Below, one piece after another: positions 7,120 to 15,068 of a stretch of 54,588 nucleotides of DNA (position 1 is its first letter; the number at the start of each line of letters is the position of its first letter). A model generated the notes under the pieces. It saw only the letters and a list, made by a program, of their open reading frames with translations, was not told the DNA's origin and did not search any database. Position numbers and translations under genes: made by a program. Origin of the DNA: Sphingomonas sanguinis NBRC 13937 (GTDB lineage Bacteria; Pseudomonadota; Alphaproteobacteria; Sphingomonadales; Sphingomonadaceae); assembly GCF_001591005.1 (NCBI RefSeq), contig NZ_BCTY01000024.1, positions 1-54,588 of the forward strand. Direction: 5' to 3'.

Positions 7120-10100
7120 TTAGAATTTCAGGCTGAGCCCCGCGAAGAAGCGCTGGCCGGGATAGAAGACTTCGGACGTTCCGATATTCTTGATATAGGT
7201 GCGGCCGAACCCCTTGTTGATGTTCTGCATTTCCATGAATAGGCTGTAATGCCACTGCGGGAAGCGGAACGTCACCTTGGCGTCGAGATAGCCTTCGCCC
7301 TTGCGATAGATGGGCAGGTTGCCGTTGTTCGCATCGGCCACCGTCTGCAACCAGTCGGACCGGAAGTTATAGGCCAGGCGGGCATTCAACCAGCCCTTGT
7401 CATAAAAGATGCTGGCATTGTACGTCCATTTCGACAGGCCCGGATAGTCGTTCAGCGGCTGGCCGGTCGCGCTATTGGTCAGGTTGGTGCGCAGTGCACG
7501 GGCATAGGTCATGTTGGCGCTGGCGCCGAAACCGTCGAACGGAGCGGGCAGGAAGGTGAAAGCGGTCTGCGCGCTCGCCTCGATCCCGTCGAGCAGTGCG
7601 CCGAAGCCGTTTACCGGCTGGCGCACGGTATAGGTTAGGCCGTCCTGGAACAGGTCGACGCCCGAGCGTACGATGTTTTCGATGACAAAGCTGTTCTCAT
7701 ACTTCTTGTAATAGCCCAGGCTGACCAGCGTGTCTTTGTTGGGATACCAAGCTAGGTTCACCTCCCACTGATCGGCGCGGTAAGGTTGCAGCGCCGGGTT
7801 GCCTGCGGAACAGGCACTGTCCGCGGCGGCGATGGTCAGATCGTCGAGGCAGTTGATGTTGGGGACGAGATTGGTCGGCTTGGGGCGGGCCATGTTCTTG
7901 GCCCAGTTGCCCTGCAGAACGAGGTTGGGCGTGATCGCCAGCTGAAGGTTGAAGGTCGGCAGGATGTCGACGTAGTTATTGTCGAGCGACAGCTGCTGCG
8001 CACCGAGCACCACGGTTTCGGGCCGACCCGCCGCGTTCAGGCGGGTCTGGCGACGGACATTGGTTCCGGTTCCGACATCCTTGGTAAAGACATAGCGGAC
8101 ACCGGCATTGCCGGTCAGGCGCATGCCGAACACTTGCTGTTCGAAATTGCCCTGGACGTAGCCCGCCGCGATCGTCTCATTGATCTTCACCTGCGGGATT
8201 TGCGGCAAGCCGTTGGCCTGGCGCACCAGCGACTGGTTGAAGCCCGACAGATCATAGAATTGCCCAAGAATCTTCGGATCGAAATTGGCAAAGGCCAAGC
8301 GGGTCGGGATGGAGGACGGAATGCCTTGAATGCCCGTGAACATCGGCGCGCCACCGGTCGTCGTACCCAGCGCGCTGATGAGGTTGGCATACTCGTTGCG
8401 CGTCAGGAAATAGGTGTTGCCGATCGAGCGCTGCGGCACTGTCGCCGCATCGACGATCTGGGTGTTGTACGACACGTTCGCGCTCGTCTGATAGACGGCG
8501 GGCGTCGAACCCGACGCGGGCGTCAGCAAGCGGGAGCCGCCGCCCTGATAGGTGTAATAGTCCGCCCAGCGGAACTGGCCGCCGAAATCGATGCTCCGCA
8601 GCGGCCCCAGATCGGTGTCGTAGGTCCCGTCCAGTTTCAGCTGGTTCTCGCTATTGCCCTGATCGCTCGGACGATACTGGACGGTCGGGCCTGCGGCCAT
8701 GAAGTTTCCGGTCCGCGTGTAGTCGGTATAGATGCCCGGATCGGCGGGGTTGACGTTACTGGGATAGATGAAGACCGGCACGCCCAGGTCGTTGCGGCGG
8801 TCGACCTGCATACCGGCGATGCCGGTGCTGAGCGAAATCAGGTTGGTGTTGCCGATCGTACGCGATTCACTGCGCGAGGCAAGCCCCTTCAGTCGCAGGC
8901 GGTCGACGTTCCATTCGAAACCGGTGATATAGTAACGCGACTTCTGGTTGTACTGGAAGTCACGGCGCTGAACGCCCAGGATGTTGGACGAGCCGTTATA
9001 GTTCGGTGCGGCCGCGCTGCCGATGTTCACCGCGTTGAGCGCCGTCGTATAGCTGGTGACGACATGGTTGGCATCGACGGTCGATGTGCCGTTCTGAATG
9101 ACCGCCGTGTTCGGAGCCGCCAATTGGTAGCGCTGGATGCGGCCCATATCGAGCGCGTAGTTGACGTCCTGGAGCCGCTGATCGCGGTTGTTCCATTGCA
9201 CTTCGGCATAGGCGCGGAAGTTGTGCGCAAACTCATACTGCGCCGTGATGTCACCGGACAGGCGCTTGTCGCGGCGCACGAGGTTGCGATAGCGCGGTAC
9301 GGTCGGAGCCCAGTCATAGAACTGGCTCTCGCACGCGGTACGGCGCGTCGCCGCGCTCTGACTGGCCGACGCGCCGACGCCGGAGCAGCTGGCAAAGCTG
9401 TTGAACGCGGAATAATTCGGATCGGCGACCGTCTTTTCGTTCGAACGGTCAAAGTCGGCGATGCGATTCCAGTTGGTGTTGCTGGCGTAATCCTGTCGCG
9501 TGGTCACGTCGCTATAGGTGATGTTGGCGAGGACGCCGAGGCCGTCGATCAGGAAATGGGGCGTACCCACCAGCAGGGTTGCACGGGGGCGCCAATCCTT
9601 GGTCGTTTCCAGATGCTGGCCGGATAGGTTGACCGTCGCCACCCCCTTTTTCAACTCGAGCGGCTTGCGCGTCTCGATCAGCACGGTGCCGCCCAGGCCG
9701 CCCTCGGTCAGCTTGGCCTGATAGCCTTTGTACACATCGATCGACTTGACGAGTTCGGAGGCGAATTCGCGGAAGTCGCCCGCGCGGGCTCCCAGCGCCG
9801 AGGACTGGCCGACGCCGTTGATCTCGACGCGGTTGAGATCGGGTTCGACGCCACGGATCGAAATCTGATTGCCTTCGCCGAATTCGCGGCTGAGCTGGAC
9901 GCCAGTGACGCGGGCCAGGCTGTCGCCGATATTCTTGTCGGGGAAGCTGGCGATATCGTCGGCGACGATCGAGTCGACGACGGTACCCGCATTGCGCTTG
10001 CGTGCGATGGCGGATTGCAGCGAGGCGCGTGTGCCGACGACGATGATGTCCCCGGCGCTTGCACCCCCCAGCGGGTCGGAGGACTGGCCGCTTGTTCCGC

Positions 10101-10263
10101 TATTGTCGTTCTGGCCGTTTGCTTGGGTATTCTGCGCAAAGGCCGGGGTGCCCAGTGCCAGCCCGGCGGCCAGGACGCCCCAGGCCGATGTCCGCAACAT
10201 GCCGCGCAGGAATGGCCGACCATGGACCTGATGCGATCCGGTGATGGCGACGAAACCGTTCAT
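7120..10263 (-). CDS. TonB-dependent receptor, probable rhamnogalacturonan oligosaccharide importer
   Basis: A 1047-residue outer-membrane receptor with a signal peptide ending in TPAFAQ. Its plug domain begins GDIIVVGTRASLQSAIARKR and contains SIVADDIASFPDKNIGDSLA and ISIRGVEPDLNRVEINGV, the pattern of the TonB-Xanth-Caul group. A 22-strand barrel follows, ending AGLSLKF with the terminal aromatic residue needed for assembly. ATG 10263 is chosen because GGGAGG precedes it closely and the signal peptide starts there. It is divergent from the PL11 gene at 10471 and shares that gene's control region and operator-like site. No SusD-like gene is present, as usual in Proteobacteria. The substrate is inferred from the surrounding enzymes. 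Confidence 0.9.
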   Translation of the reverse strand: MNGFVAITGSHQVHGRPFLRGMLRTSAWGVLAAGLALGTPAFAQNTQANGQNDNSGTSGQSSDPLGGASAGDIIVVGTRASLQSAIARKRNAGTVVDSIVADDIASFPDKNIGDSLARVTGVQLSREFGEGNQISIRGVEPDLNRVEINGVGQSSALGARAGDFREFASELVKSIDVYKGYQAKLTEGGLGGTVLIETRKPLELKKGVATVNLSGQHLETTKDWRPRATLLVGTPHFLIDGLGVLANITYSDVTTRQDYASNTNWNRIADFDRSNEKTVADPNYSAFNSFASCSGVGASASQSAATRRTACESQFYDWAPTVPRYRNLVRRDKRLSGDITAQYEFAHNFRAYAEVQWNNRDQRLQDVNYALDMGRIQRYQLAAPNTAVIQNGTSTVDANHVVTSYTTALNAVNIGSAAAPNYNGSSNILGVQRRDFQYNQKSRYYITGFEWNVDRLRLKGLASRSESRTIGNTNLISLSTGIAGMQVDRRNDLGVPVFIYPSNVNPADPGIYTDYTRTGNFMAAGPTVQYRPSDQGNSENQLKLDGTYDTDLGPLRSIDFGGQFRWADYYTYQGGGSRLLTPASGSTPAVYQTSANVSYNTQIVDAATVPQRSIGNTYFLTRNEYANLISALGTTTGGAPMFTGIQGIPSSIPTRLAFANFDPKILGQFYDLSGFNQSLVRQANGLPQIPQVKINETIAAGYVQGNFEQQVFGMRLTGNAGVRYVFTKDVGTGTNVRRQTRLNAAGRPETVVLGAQQLSLDNNYVDILPTFNLQLAITPNLVLQGNWAKNMARPKPTNLVPNINCLDDLTIAAADSACSAGNPALQPYRADQWEVNLAWYPNKDTLVSLGYYKKYENSFVIENIVRSGVDLFQDGLTYTVRQPVNGFGALLDGIEASAQTAFTFLPAPFDGFGASANMTYARALRTNLTNSATGQPLNDYPGLSKWTYNASIFYDKGWLNARLAYNFRSDWLQTVADANNGNLPIYRKGEGYLDAKVTFRFPQWHYSLFMEMQNINKGFGRTYIKNIGTSEVFYPGQRFFAGLSLKF

Positions 10264-10350
10264 GGTGTCCTCCCTCTCGCCCCGGTGCCGCCGATGTGTC
10301 TCGGCTGACGGTTCTGGGGCCCCCTTACTGTGTAAAATTGTTGTATATGA

Positions 10351-10364
10351 CCACAATGTGGAAT
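10351..10364. promoter_or_regulatory. Operator-like site 3 between the divergent receptor and PL11 genes
   Basis: CCACAATGTGG at 10351-10361 is a perfect inverted repeat about one central base. Read on the reverse strand, 10364-10351 gives ATTCCACATTGTGG, matching the locus core. It lies 88 bases before the receptor start and 107 bases before the lyase start, so one site could control both directions. Confidence 0.6.
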
Positions 10365-10470
10365 GCAATCATATAGATTGGAATTTTCTTCGGGTTCGCT
10401 ATTCTTGCCTCCGTAGTCGAAATGGCGCGGCAAGCAGCCGGAAAGACGGTGTTTTTGGAGAGGATGGCGG

Positions 10471-12414
10471 ATGAGGAAGCGGACGGGACGGGCGCTACGC
10501 GGCGGTATCGCGTCATGGGTTGGGATCGCTGCTGCGATTCCCTTGATGGCGATGCCGCCCGGCGGGAACCGGCAGGTTGAAAGGCTGGATCGGGGCGTCG
10601 TCGCTGTTCCGGCCATGGGCGGCGGTGTGCTGGTCAGCTGGCGGTCGCTGGCGGCCGATGCGAAGGGAGTGGGCTTTGACGTCTATCGCGATGGTCGAAA
10701 GGTCACGGCGCGTCCCGTCATCGATTCGACCAATTTCCGAGACGCGGCAGGCACGCCGGCCAGTCGTTATGCGGTACGCATGGTCGTACCCGGTGCTGCT
10801 GGCGCACTGACCCCCGACGCACCAGTCTGGGCGAAAGGCTATCTGTCCATCCCGCTCGATCCGCCGCCGGGTGGAGTCACTCCTGACGGCCAAGCCTATG
10901 GCTATACCGCCAATGATGTGGGGATGGGCGATCTGGATGGTGACGGGCAGCCCGATCTGGTGCTGAAATGGGACCCGACCAACAGCCATGACAACAGCCA
11001 GGCAGGCTATACGGGGCCGGTCTATCTCGACGGCTATACGCTGGCAGGCAAGAGACTGTGGCGGATCAATCTGGGTATCAATATCCGGGCTGGTGCGCAT
11101 TACACCCAGTTCCTGGTGCAGGACTTCGATGGCGACGGTCGCGCCGAGGTCGCGATGAAGACCGCCGACGGCACCATCGATGGTACCGGGCAGGTGATCG
11201 GCGATGCCAAGGCCGACTGGCGCGAACATGGCGGAGAGGTGCCGCAGGCCGACAGGACGGGCGCGCATGTGACGGCCGATGGGCGGATGGTCGCTAAGTT
11301 GGCCGGTCGTATCCTGACCGGGCCGGAATATCTGACGGTGTTCGACGGGCTGACGGGCCGCGCGCTGGCGACTGCGCCCTATGATCCGCCGCGTGGGCCG
11401 CGAAACGATCCGGGCTTTGCGCAGATGGCGAAGCTATGGGGTGATGCCTATGGCAACCGCGTCGACCGGTTCCTGGCCGGGGTTGCCTATCTAGACGGGC
11501 GCCATCCCAGCATGATCTTCGGGCGCGGCTATTACGCCCGCACCGCGATTGCCGCCTGGGACTATCGCAACGGCAAGCTGACCGAGCGCTGGTTGTTCGA
11601 CACCGACCAGCCGGGCAATCAGGACTATGTCGATCGCGGCAATCACCAGTTGAGCATTGCCGATGTGAACGGCGATGATCGGGATGAAGTGATCTATGGC
11701 TCAATGGCGGTCAGCGCCGATGGTAAGGGGCTATGGACGCAGCCGCTCTACCATGGCGACACGATGCACGTCGGAGACCTCGATCCGTCGCGCCCGGGGT
11801 TGGAGAAGTTCGGTGTGCATGAGCAGATATCGAAGAATGGCGGGGTCGGATCGGCGCTGCTCGACGCGCGGACCGGCGAAATCCTGTGGACTAAGCCCGC
11901 CAAGACGGACACGGGCCGCGGCCTCAGCGCCGATATCGACCCGCGTCATGTCGGCGAGGAAATGTGGGGCGCGAACCAGCCCGATCTCTACGACGTGCAC
12001 GGCAAGGCGATCGGACCGCATCCCAAGGCGACCAACTTCGCCATCTGGTGGGACGGCGATCTGCTTCGCGAACTGCTCGACGGCACGACCATCTCCAAAT
12101 GGAACTGGAAGACTGGCAAGGCCGAGCCGCTGCTGGTCGCGCAAGGCGCGGCGTCGAACAACGGGACCAAGGCGACGCCAGCGCTGCAAGCCGACCTGAT
12201 GGGCGACTGGCGCGAAGAGGTGGTGTGGCGGAGCGCCGACAATCGCGAGCTGCGCATCTATACGACGCCGTGGCCGACGACGCATCGGATCACAACGCTG
12301 TTGCAGGACCCGGTCTATCGCGCGGGAATTGCGTGGCAGAACACGGCCTATAACCAGCCGCCGCATACGGGCTTCTACCTAGGCATGACCAAGCCGTCCG
12401 ACACACCGGAGTGA
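10471..12414 (+). CDS. Secreted rhamnogalacturonan endo-lyase, PL11 family (second copy)
   Basis: A 647-residue paralogue of the lyase at 1236 with the same order of parts. A signal peptide (SWVGIAAAIPLMA) is followed by the opening RQVERLDRGVVAVPAMGGG, a beta domain and a propeller with DLDGDG, DFDGDG and DVNGDDRDEVIYG loops and the conserved ending NQPPHTGFYLG. It differs from the first copy by an insertion of roughly two dozen residues (around EHGGEVPQADRTGAHVTADG) before GPEYLTVF, which could reshape the substrate cleft. The start codon is preceded by GGAGAGG 11 bases away and GGCGG closer. The same GGAGAGGATGGCG run precedes the PL26-like gene. The insertion suggests a division of labour with the other copy, for example chain length or decoration; that is inference. 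Confidence 0.93.
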   Translation: MRKRTGRALRGGIASWVGIAAAIPLMAMPPGGNRQVERLDRGVVAVPAMGGGVLVSWRSLAADAKGVGFDVYRDGRKVTARPVIDSTNFRDAAGTPASRYAVRMVVPGAAGALTPDAPVWAKGYLSIPLDPPPGGVTPDGQAYGYTANDVGMGDLDGDGQPDLVLKWDPTNSHDNSQAGYTGPVYLDGYTLAGKRLWRINLGINIRAGAHYTQFLVQDFDGDGRAEVAMKTADGTIDGTGQVIGDAKADWREHGGEVPQADRTGAHVTADGRMVAKLAGRILTGPEYLTVFDGLTGRALATAPYDPPRGPRNDPGFAQMAKLWGDAYGNRVDRFLAGVAYLDGRHPSMIFGRGYYARTAIAAWDYRNGKLTERWLFDTDQPGNQDYVDRGNHQLSIADVNGDDRDEVIYGSMAVSADGKGLWTQPLYHGDTMHVGDLDPSRPGLEKFGVHEQISKNGGVGSALLDARTGEILWTKPAKTDTGRGLSADIDPRHVGEEMWGANQPDLYDVHGKAIGPHPKATNFAIWWDGDLLRELLDGTTISKWNWKTGKAEPLLVAQGAASNNGTKATPALQADLMGDWREEVVWRSADNRELRIYTTPWPTTHRITTLLQDPVYRAGIAWQNTAYNQPPHTGFYLGMTKPSDTPE

Positions 12415-12424
12415 GACGCGAGGC

Positions 12425-12450
12425 GCAGCCCAGTCAGAGGACTGGGTTGC
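12425..12450. terminator. Terminator hairpin spanning the end of the MFS gene
   Basis: GCAGCCCAGTC at 12425-12435 pairs with GACTGGGTTGC at 12440-12450 (11 bp with one G-U), loop AGAG. It lies between convergent genes and includes the stop codon of the transporter. Confidence 0.65.
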
Positions 12451-13936
12451 GTCCCCAGAGCTGATCGTAACGCCAGCCCGACAGGTCCTCGACCACCTCG
12501 CGCGTGTGGGGGCTGGCGGGCTCGCGTTCGCCCGCGCGGAGCCGCTCGATCTCGTCCATCAGCACCGCATGGGACGCAGGATCGAGCCGGAAGCGCAGCG
12601 ACACCCACAGACCGAAGGCGAGCAGCGCCAGCGTGCCCCCGACCATGACGATGACGATCGCATGGACGGTCTGCGCCGACTGGCTGGCGGCACCGGTGAC
12701 GAAGCCTGAGGCCTGCAGGATTTGGCCGACCAAGATGAGCGCCGCTGCCTGCGACATCTTACGCACGAAGGTCATGACCCCGGCAAAGGCCCCCTCGCGG
12801 CGGCGGCCGGTGACGATCTCGTCGACATCGGCCATGTAGTTATAGGTCGCCCAGGGAATATAGTTGAGTGCCCCGCGACCCAGTCCGGCAAACGCCACCG
12901 GTAGCACGAAGATCCACCCGCTGGCCCCTTGTCCAGTCCACCACAGGCCAAGGAACAGCAGCACGCCGAGCGCAAAGCTGCCCACCGCAATTCGATAGGC
13001 GCGTGCGGGAGAGGCGCGCAGCGCGAAGTTGATGGCCAGCAGCACCGCGACCGTCTGCACGGCATAGGTCAGCCCCGCCAGGTTCGACACCGCCAGCGTC
13101 GTGCCGCCCAAGGCGAAGACGACGAAATAGGCGAAGGCCGCATTGAAGATGTCCTGACTAATATAGCCGCCCAGATACATGCCCAGATGCAGTCGGAACG
13201 CGCGGATGCGCAGCGTCGAGAAGAGGTTGCGATACAGGTCGCGGATCGCGGCCAGCGGCGTCATCCGCTCCTTCGCCAAGGCCACGGTTTCTGGCGAGCG
13301 CCGGCGCTCCCAGCTGAACAGATAGAGCATCGTCGCCGAGAGCATGAACAGCAGGGAAAACAGGATGCCCATGTACAGGTATGTGTCGGGCGAGTCCTTG
13401 CCCAGATGCTCGATCAGACGGCCCGGTAGGATGGCGGCGAGAATGGCCGAAATCTGCCCGCACATGATCCGCCAACCGGCGAACTTGGCCTTGGTCCGGT
13501 AATCGCTCGCCATCTCGGCGGCCAGCGTCTCGAACGGAATGATCTCGAGCGCATAGACCAGCTCGAATAGGACATAGGTGACGAGGTAGAACCAGAAGCT
13601 CTGGCCCGACACCCACATGATCGTAAAGGACGGCAGCAGCGGGATGGCGGCGAGGATGAACGCCCGCCGCCGCCCGAACTTGCGCCCGGCCCAAGTGTTG
13701 CCGAACCGGTCGGAGATATAGCCGATGGTTGGGCTCGCCACCGCGTCCAGCACGCGGGCGATGCCGAAAATCAGCGTCGCCTGCGCCGCCGACAGGCCGC
13801 AAAAGGTGGTGTAGAAGAACAGCACCCAGGTGCTGATGACCGCCATCGACCCGGCGCCGAGGATGTCGTTCGATCCATAGGCGGCGAAATTGTACCAGCG
13901 GACCGGACGGGCGGGGGTGATGGCGGCGGTGGACAT
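12434..13936 (-). CDS. GPH-type MFS sugar transporter, probable rhamnogalacturonide importer
   Basis: A 500-residue inner-membrane permease with about 12 hydrophobic segments. It is related to the glycoside-pentoside-hexuronide cation symporters (MFS_2). Early motifs include WYNFAAYGSNDILGAGSM and VASPTIGYISDRF, followed by a basic cytoplasmic loop GRKFGRRRAFIL, as in that family. It is the last gene of the operon that starts at 21307, and its ATG shares one base with the stop of the GH105 gene (TGATG). Its likely cargo is the unsaturated Rha-GalA disaccharide or a short oligomer, because the adjacent GH105 enzyme has no signal peptide and must work in the cytoplasm. A simple uronate or rhamnose symporter is the alternative. 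Confidence 0.87.
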   Translation of the reverse strand: MSTAAITPARPVRWYNFAAYGSNDILGAGSMAVISTWVLFFYTTFCGLSAAQATLIFGIARVLDAVASPTIGYISDRFGNTWAGRKFGRRRAFILAAIPLLPSFTIMWVSGQSFWFYLVTYVLFELVYALEIIPFETLAAEMASDYRTKAKFAGWRIMCGQISAILAAILPGRLIEHLGKDSPDTYLYMGILFSLLFMLSATMLYLFSWERRRSPETVALAKERMTPLAAIRDLYRNLFSTLRIRAFRLHLGMYLGGYISQDIFNAAFAYFVVFALGGTTLAVSNLAGLTYAVQTVAVLLAINFALRASPARAYRIAVGSFALGVLLFLGLWWTGQGASGWIFVLPVAFAGLGRGALNYIPWATYNYMADVDEIVTGRRREGAFAGVMTFVRKMSQAAALILVGQILQASGFVTGAASQSAQTVHAIVIVMVGGTLALLAFGLWVSLRFRLDPASHAVLMDEIERLRAGEREPASPHTREVVEDLSGWRYDQLWGRNPVL

Positions 13937-15048
13937 CAGATGTAGGTCCGCAGGAATTCGCCGAGCGCGCAGATCGCGAGGCTCTGGCCGTACGGCATCG
14001 AGGTCAGCGCGATGTCCTTGTAGAACTGCATCGTGTCGCCCATCGCGGTGCCGAAGCTGACCTGCTTCAACTCGCCCTTGTCGTCGATATTGGCAAGAAC
14101 CGCGCGGATCGCCTTGATGCCGACCGCTTCGTAATGGCGTGGCAGGTATCCCTTCCGTACGGCCTTCAGAATGCCATAGGCGAAACCGGCGGTCGCCGAC
14201 GCTTCAAGATAGCTGGTCGGATCGACGATCAGCGTGTGCCACAACCCACTCTCGTCCTGATGCTCGGCCAGCGTCTTCACCTGCGCGGCGAGCGTGTCGA
14301 TCAGGAAGGTGCGGAAGGCATCGCCCGACTCCAGGTCGAGCATCTCGATGATCTCGGGGATCGCGATCGTCACCCAGCAATTGCCGCGCGCCCACAAGGC
14401 ACCTGCGAAATTGTGGCGCCCGTCGAAGGTCCAGCCGTGATACCAGAGGCCGGTCTGGCGATCGAACAGATATTTGATGTGGATGAGGAACTGGCGCTTG
14501 GCCTCCTCGATATAATGCGGTCGATCGAGGATTTGGCCGATGCGGGCCAAGGGCAGAACGCTCATCATCAGCGTGTCGTCCCACATCTCCTGCGGGTTCT
14601 CGTCGTTGAAGACGATATGCTGGAAGCCGCCTTCCTCGGTCTTGGGCAGGCCGTCGTCGGCCATCAGCCATTCGGCCCAGATGTCGAGATAGGGGAGGTA
14701 GGTCTGGTCGCCGGTCTGCTCGTACAGGTTGGCGAGCGTCAGGAAGGGCGACATGGTGTTGATGTTCTTGGTCGGCGTGCCTGCGGCGAAGCGGTCCTCG
14801 AACCATTTCAGCATCACATCCCAGGCGGCCTGATCGCCGGTCTGCTCCCAATAGCGGTACAGGCCGAACAGGCCGATACCGTGGGTCCATTCCCAGTCGT
14901 TCCACCCCTTGGTGTCGATGACGCGGCCATCCTCCAGGCGGAGCAGGAACTCGCCGGTCTCGTCCTTGATGTTGACGAGGTTGTCGATCAGCTTGGCGAT
15001 CTGCGCCGTCACCTCGGCGCGGGGGATGTCGTGATTGAGGGCTGCCAC
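13936..15048 (-). CDS. Unsaturated rhamnogalacturonyl hydrolase, GH105 (YteR-like), cytoplasmic
   Basis: The enzyme removes the 4,5-unsaturated galacturonyl residue that lyases leave at the non-reducing end, freeing rhamnose and 5-keto-4-deoxyuronate. GTG 15048 is chosen. It follows GGAGAG by 8 bases and gives MAALNHDIPRAEV, whereas the open frame upstream is antisense-like sequence inside the GH35 gene. The 370 residues match YteR-type length. Typical alpha/alpha-barrel motifs are present: DWEWTHGIGLFGLYRYWEQT, MWDDTLMMSVLPLARIG at about 155-171 with the catalytic aspartate region, and WYHGWTFDGRHNFAGALWARG. There is no signal peptide. It lies 20 bases after GH35 and overlaps the transporter start by one base. 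GH88 is a less likely alternative. Confidence 0.9.
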   Translation of the reverse strand: MAALNHDIPRAEVTAQIAKLIDNLVNIKDETGEFLLRLEDGRVIDTKGWNDWEWTHGIGLFGLYRYWEQTGDQAAWDVMLKWFEDRFAAGTPTKNINTMSPFLTLANLYEQTGDQTYLPYLDIWAEWLMADDGLPKTEEGGFQHIVFNDENPQEMWDDTLMMSVLPLARIGQILDRPHYIEEAKRQFLIHIKYLFDRQTGLWYHGWTFDGRHNFAGALWARGNCWVTIAIPEIIEMLDLESGDAFRTFLIDTLAAQVKTLAEHQDESGLWHTLIVDPTSYLEASATAGFAYGILKAVRKGYLPRHYEAVGIKAIRAVLANIDDKGELKQVSFGTAMGDTMQFYKDIALTSMPYGQSLAICALGEFLRTYI

Positions 15049-15068
15049 GGGAAAGTCTCTCCGAAGGA

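Noticed and set aside
7786..9627. Long plus-strand frame inside the receptor gene
   Set aside because: Low-complexity valine/arginine-rich translation with no motifs, fully inside a well-supported receptor on the reverse strand.
7120..10263. SusC/SusD-type uptake system
   Set aside because: No SusD-like lipoprotein gene is adjacent; the receptor belongs to the proteobacterial TonB-Xanth-Caul type.
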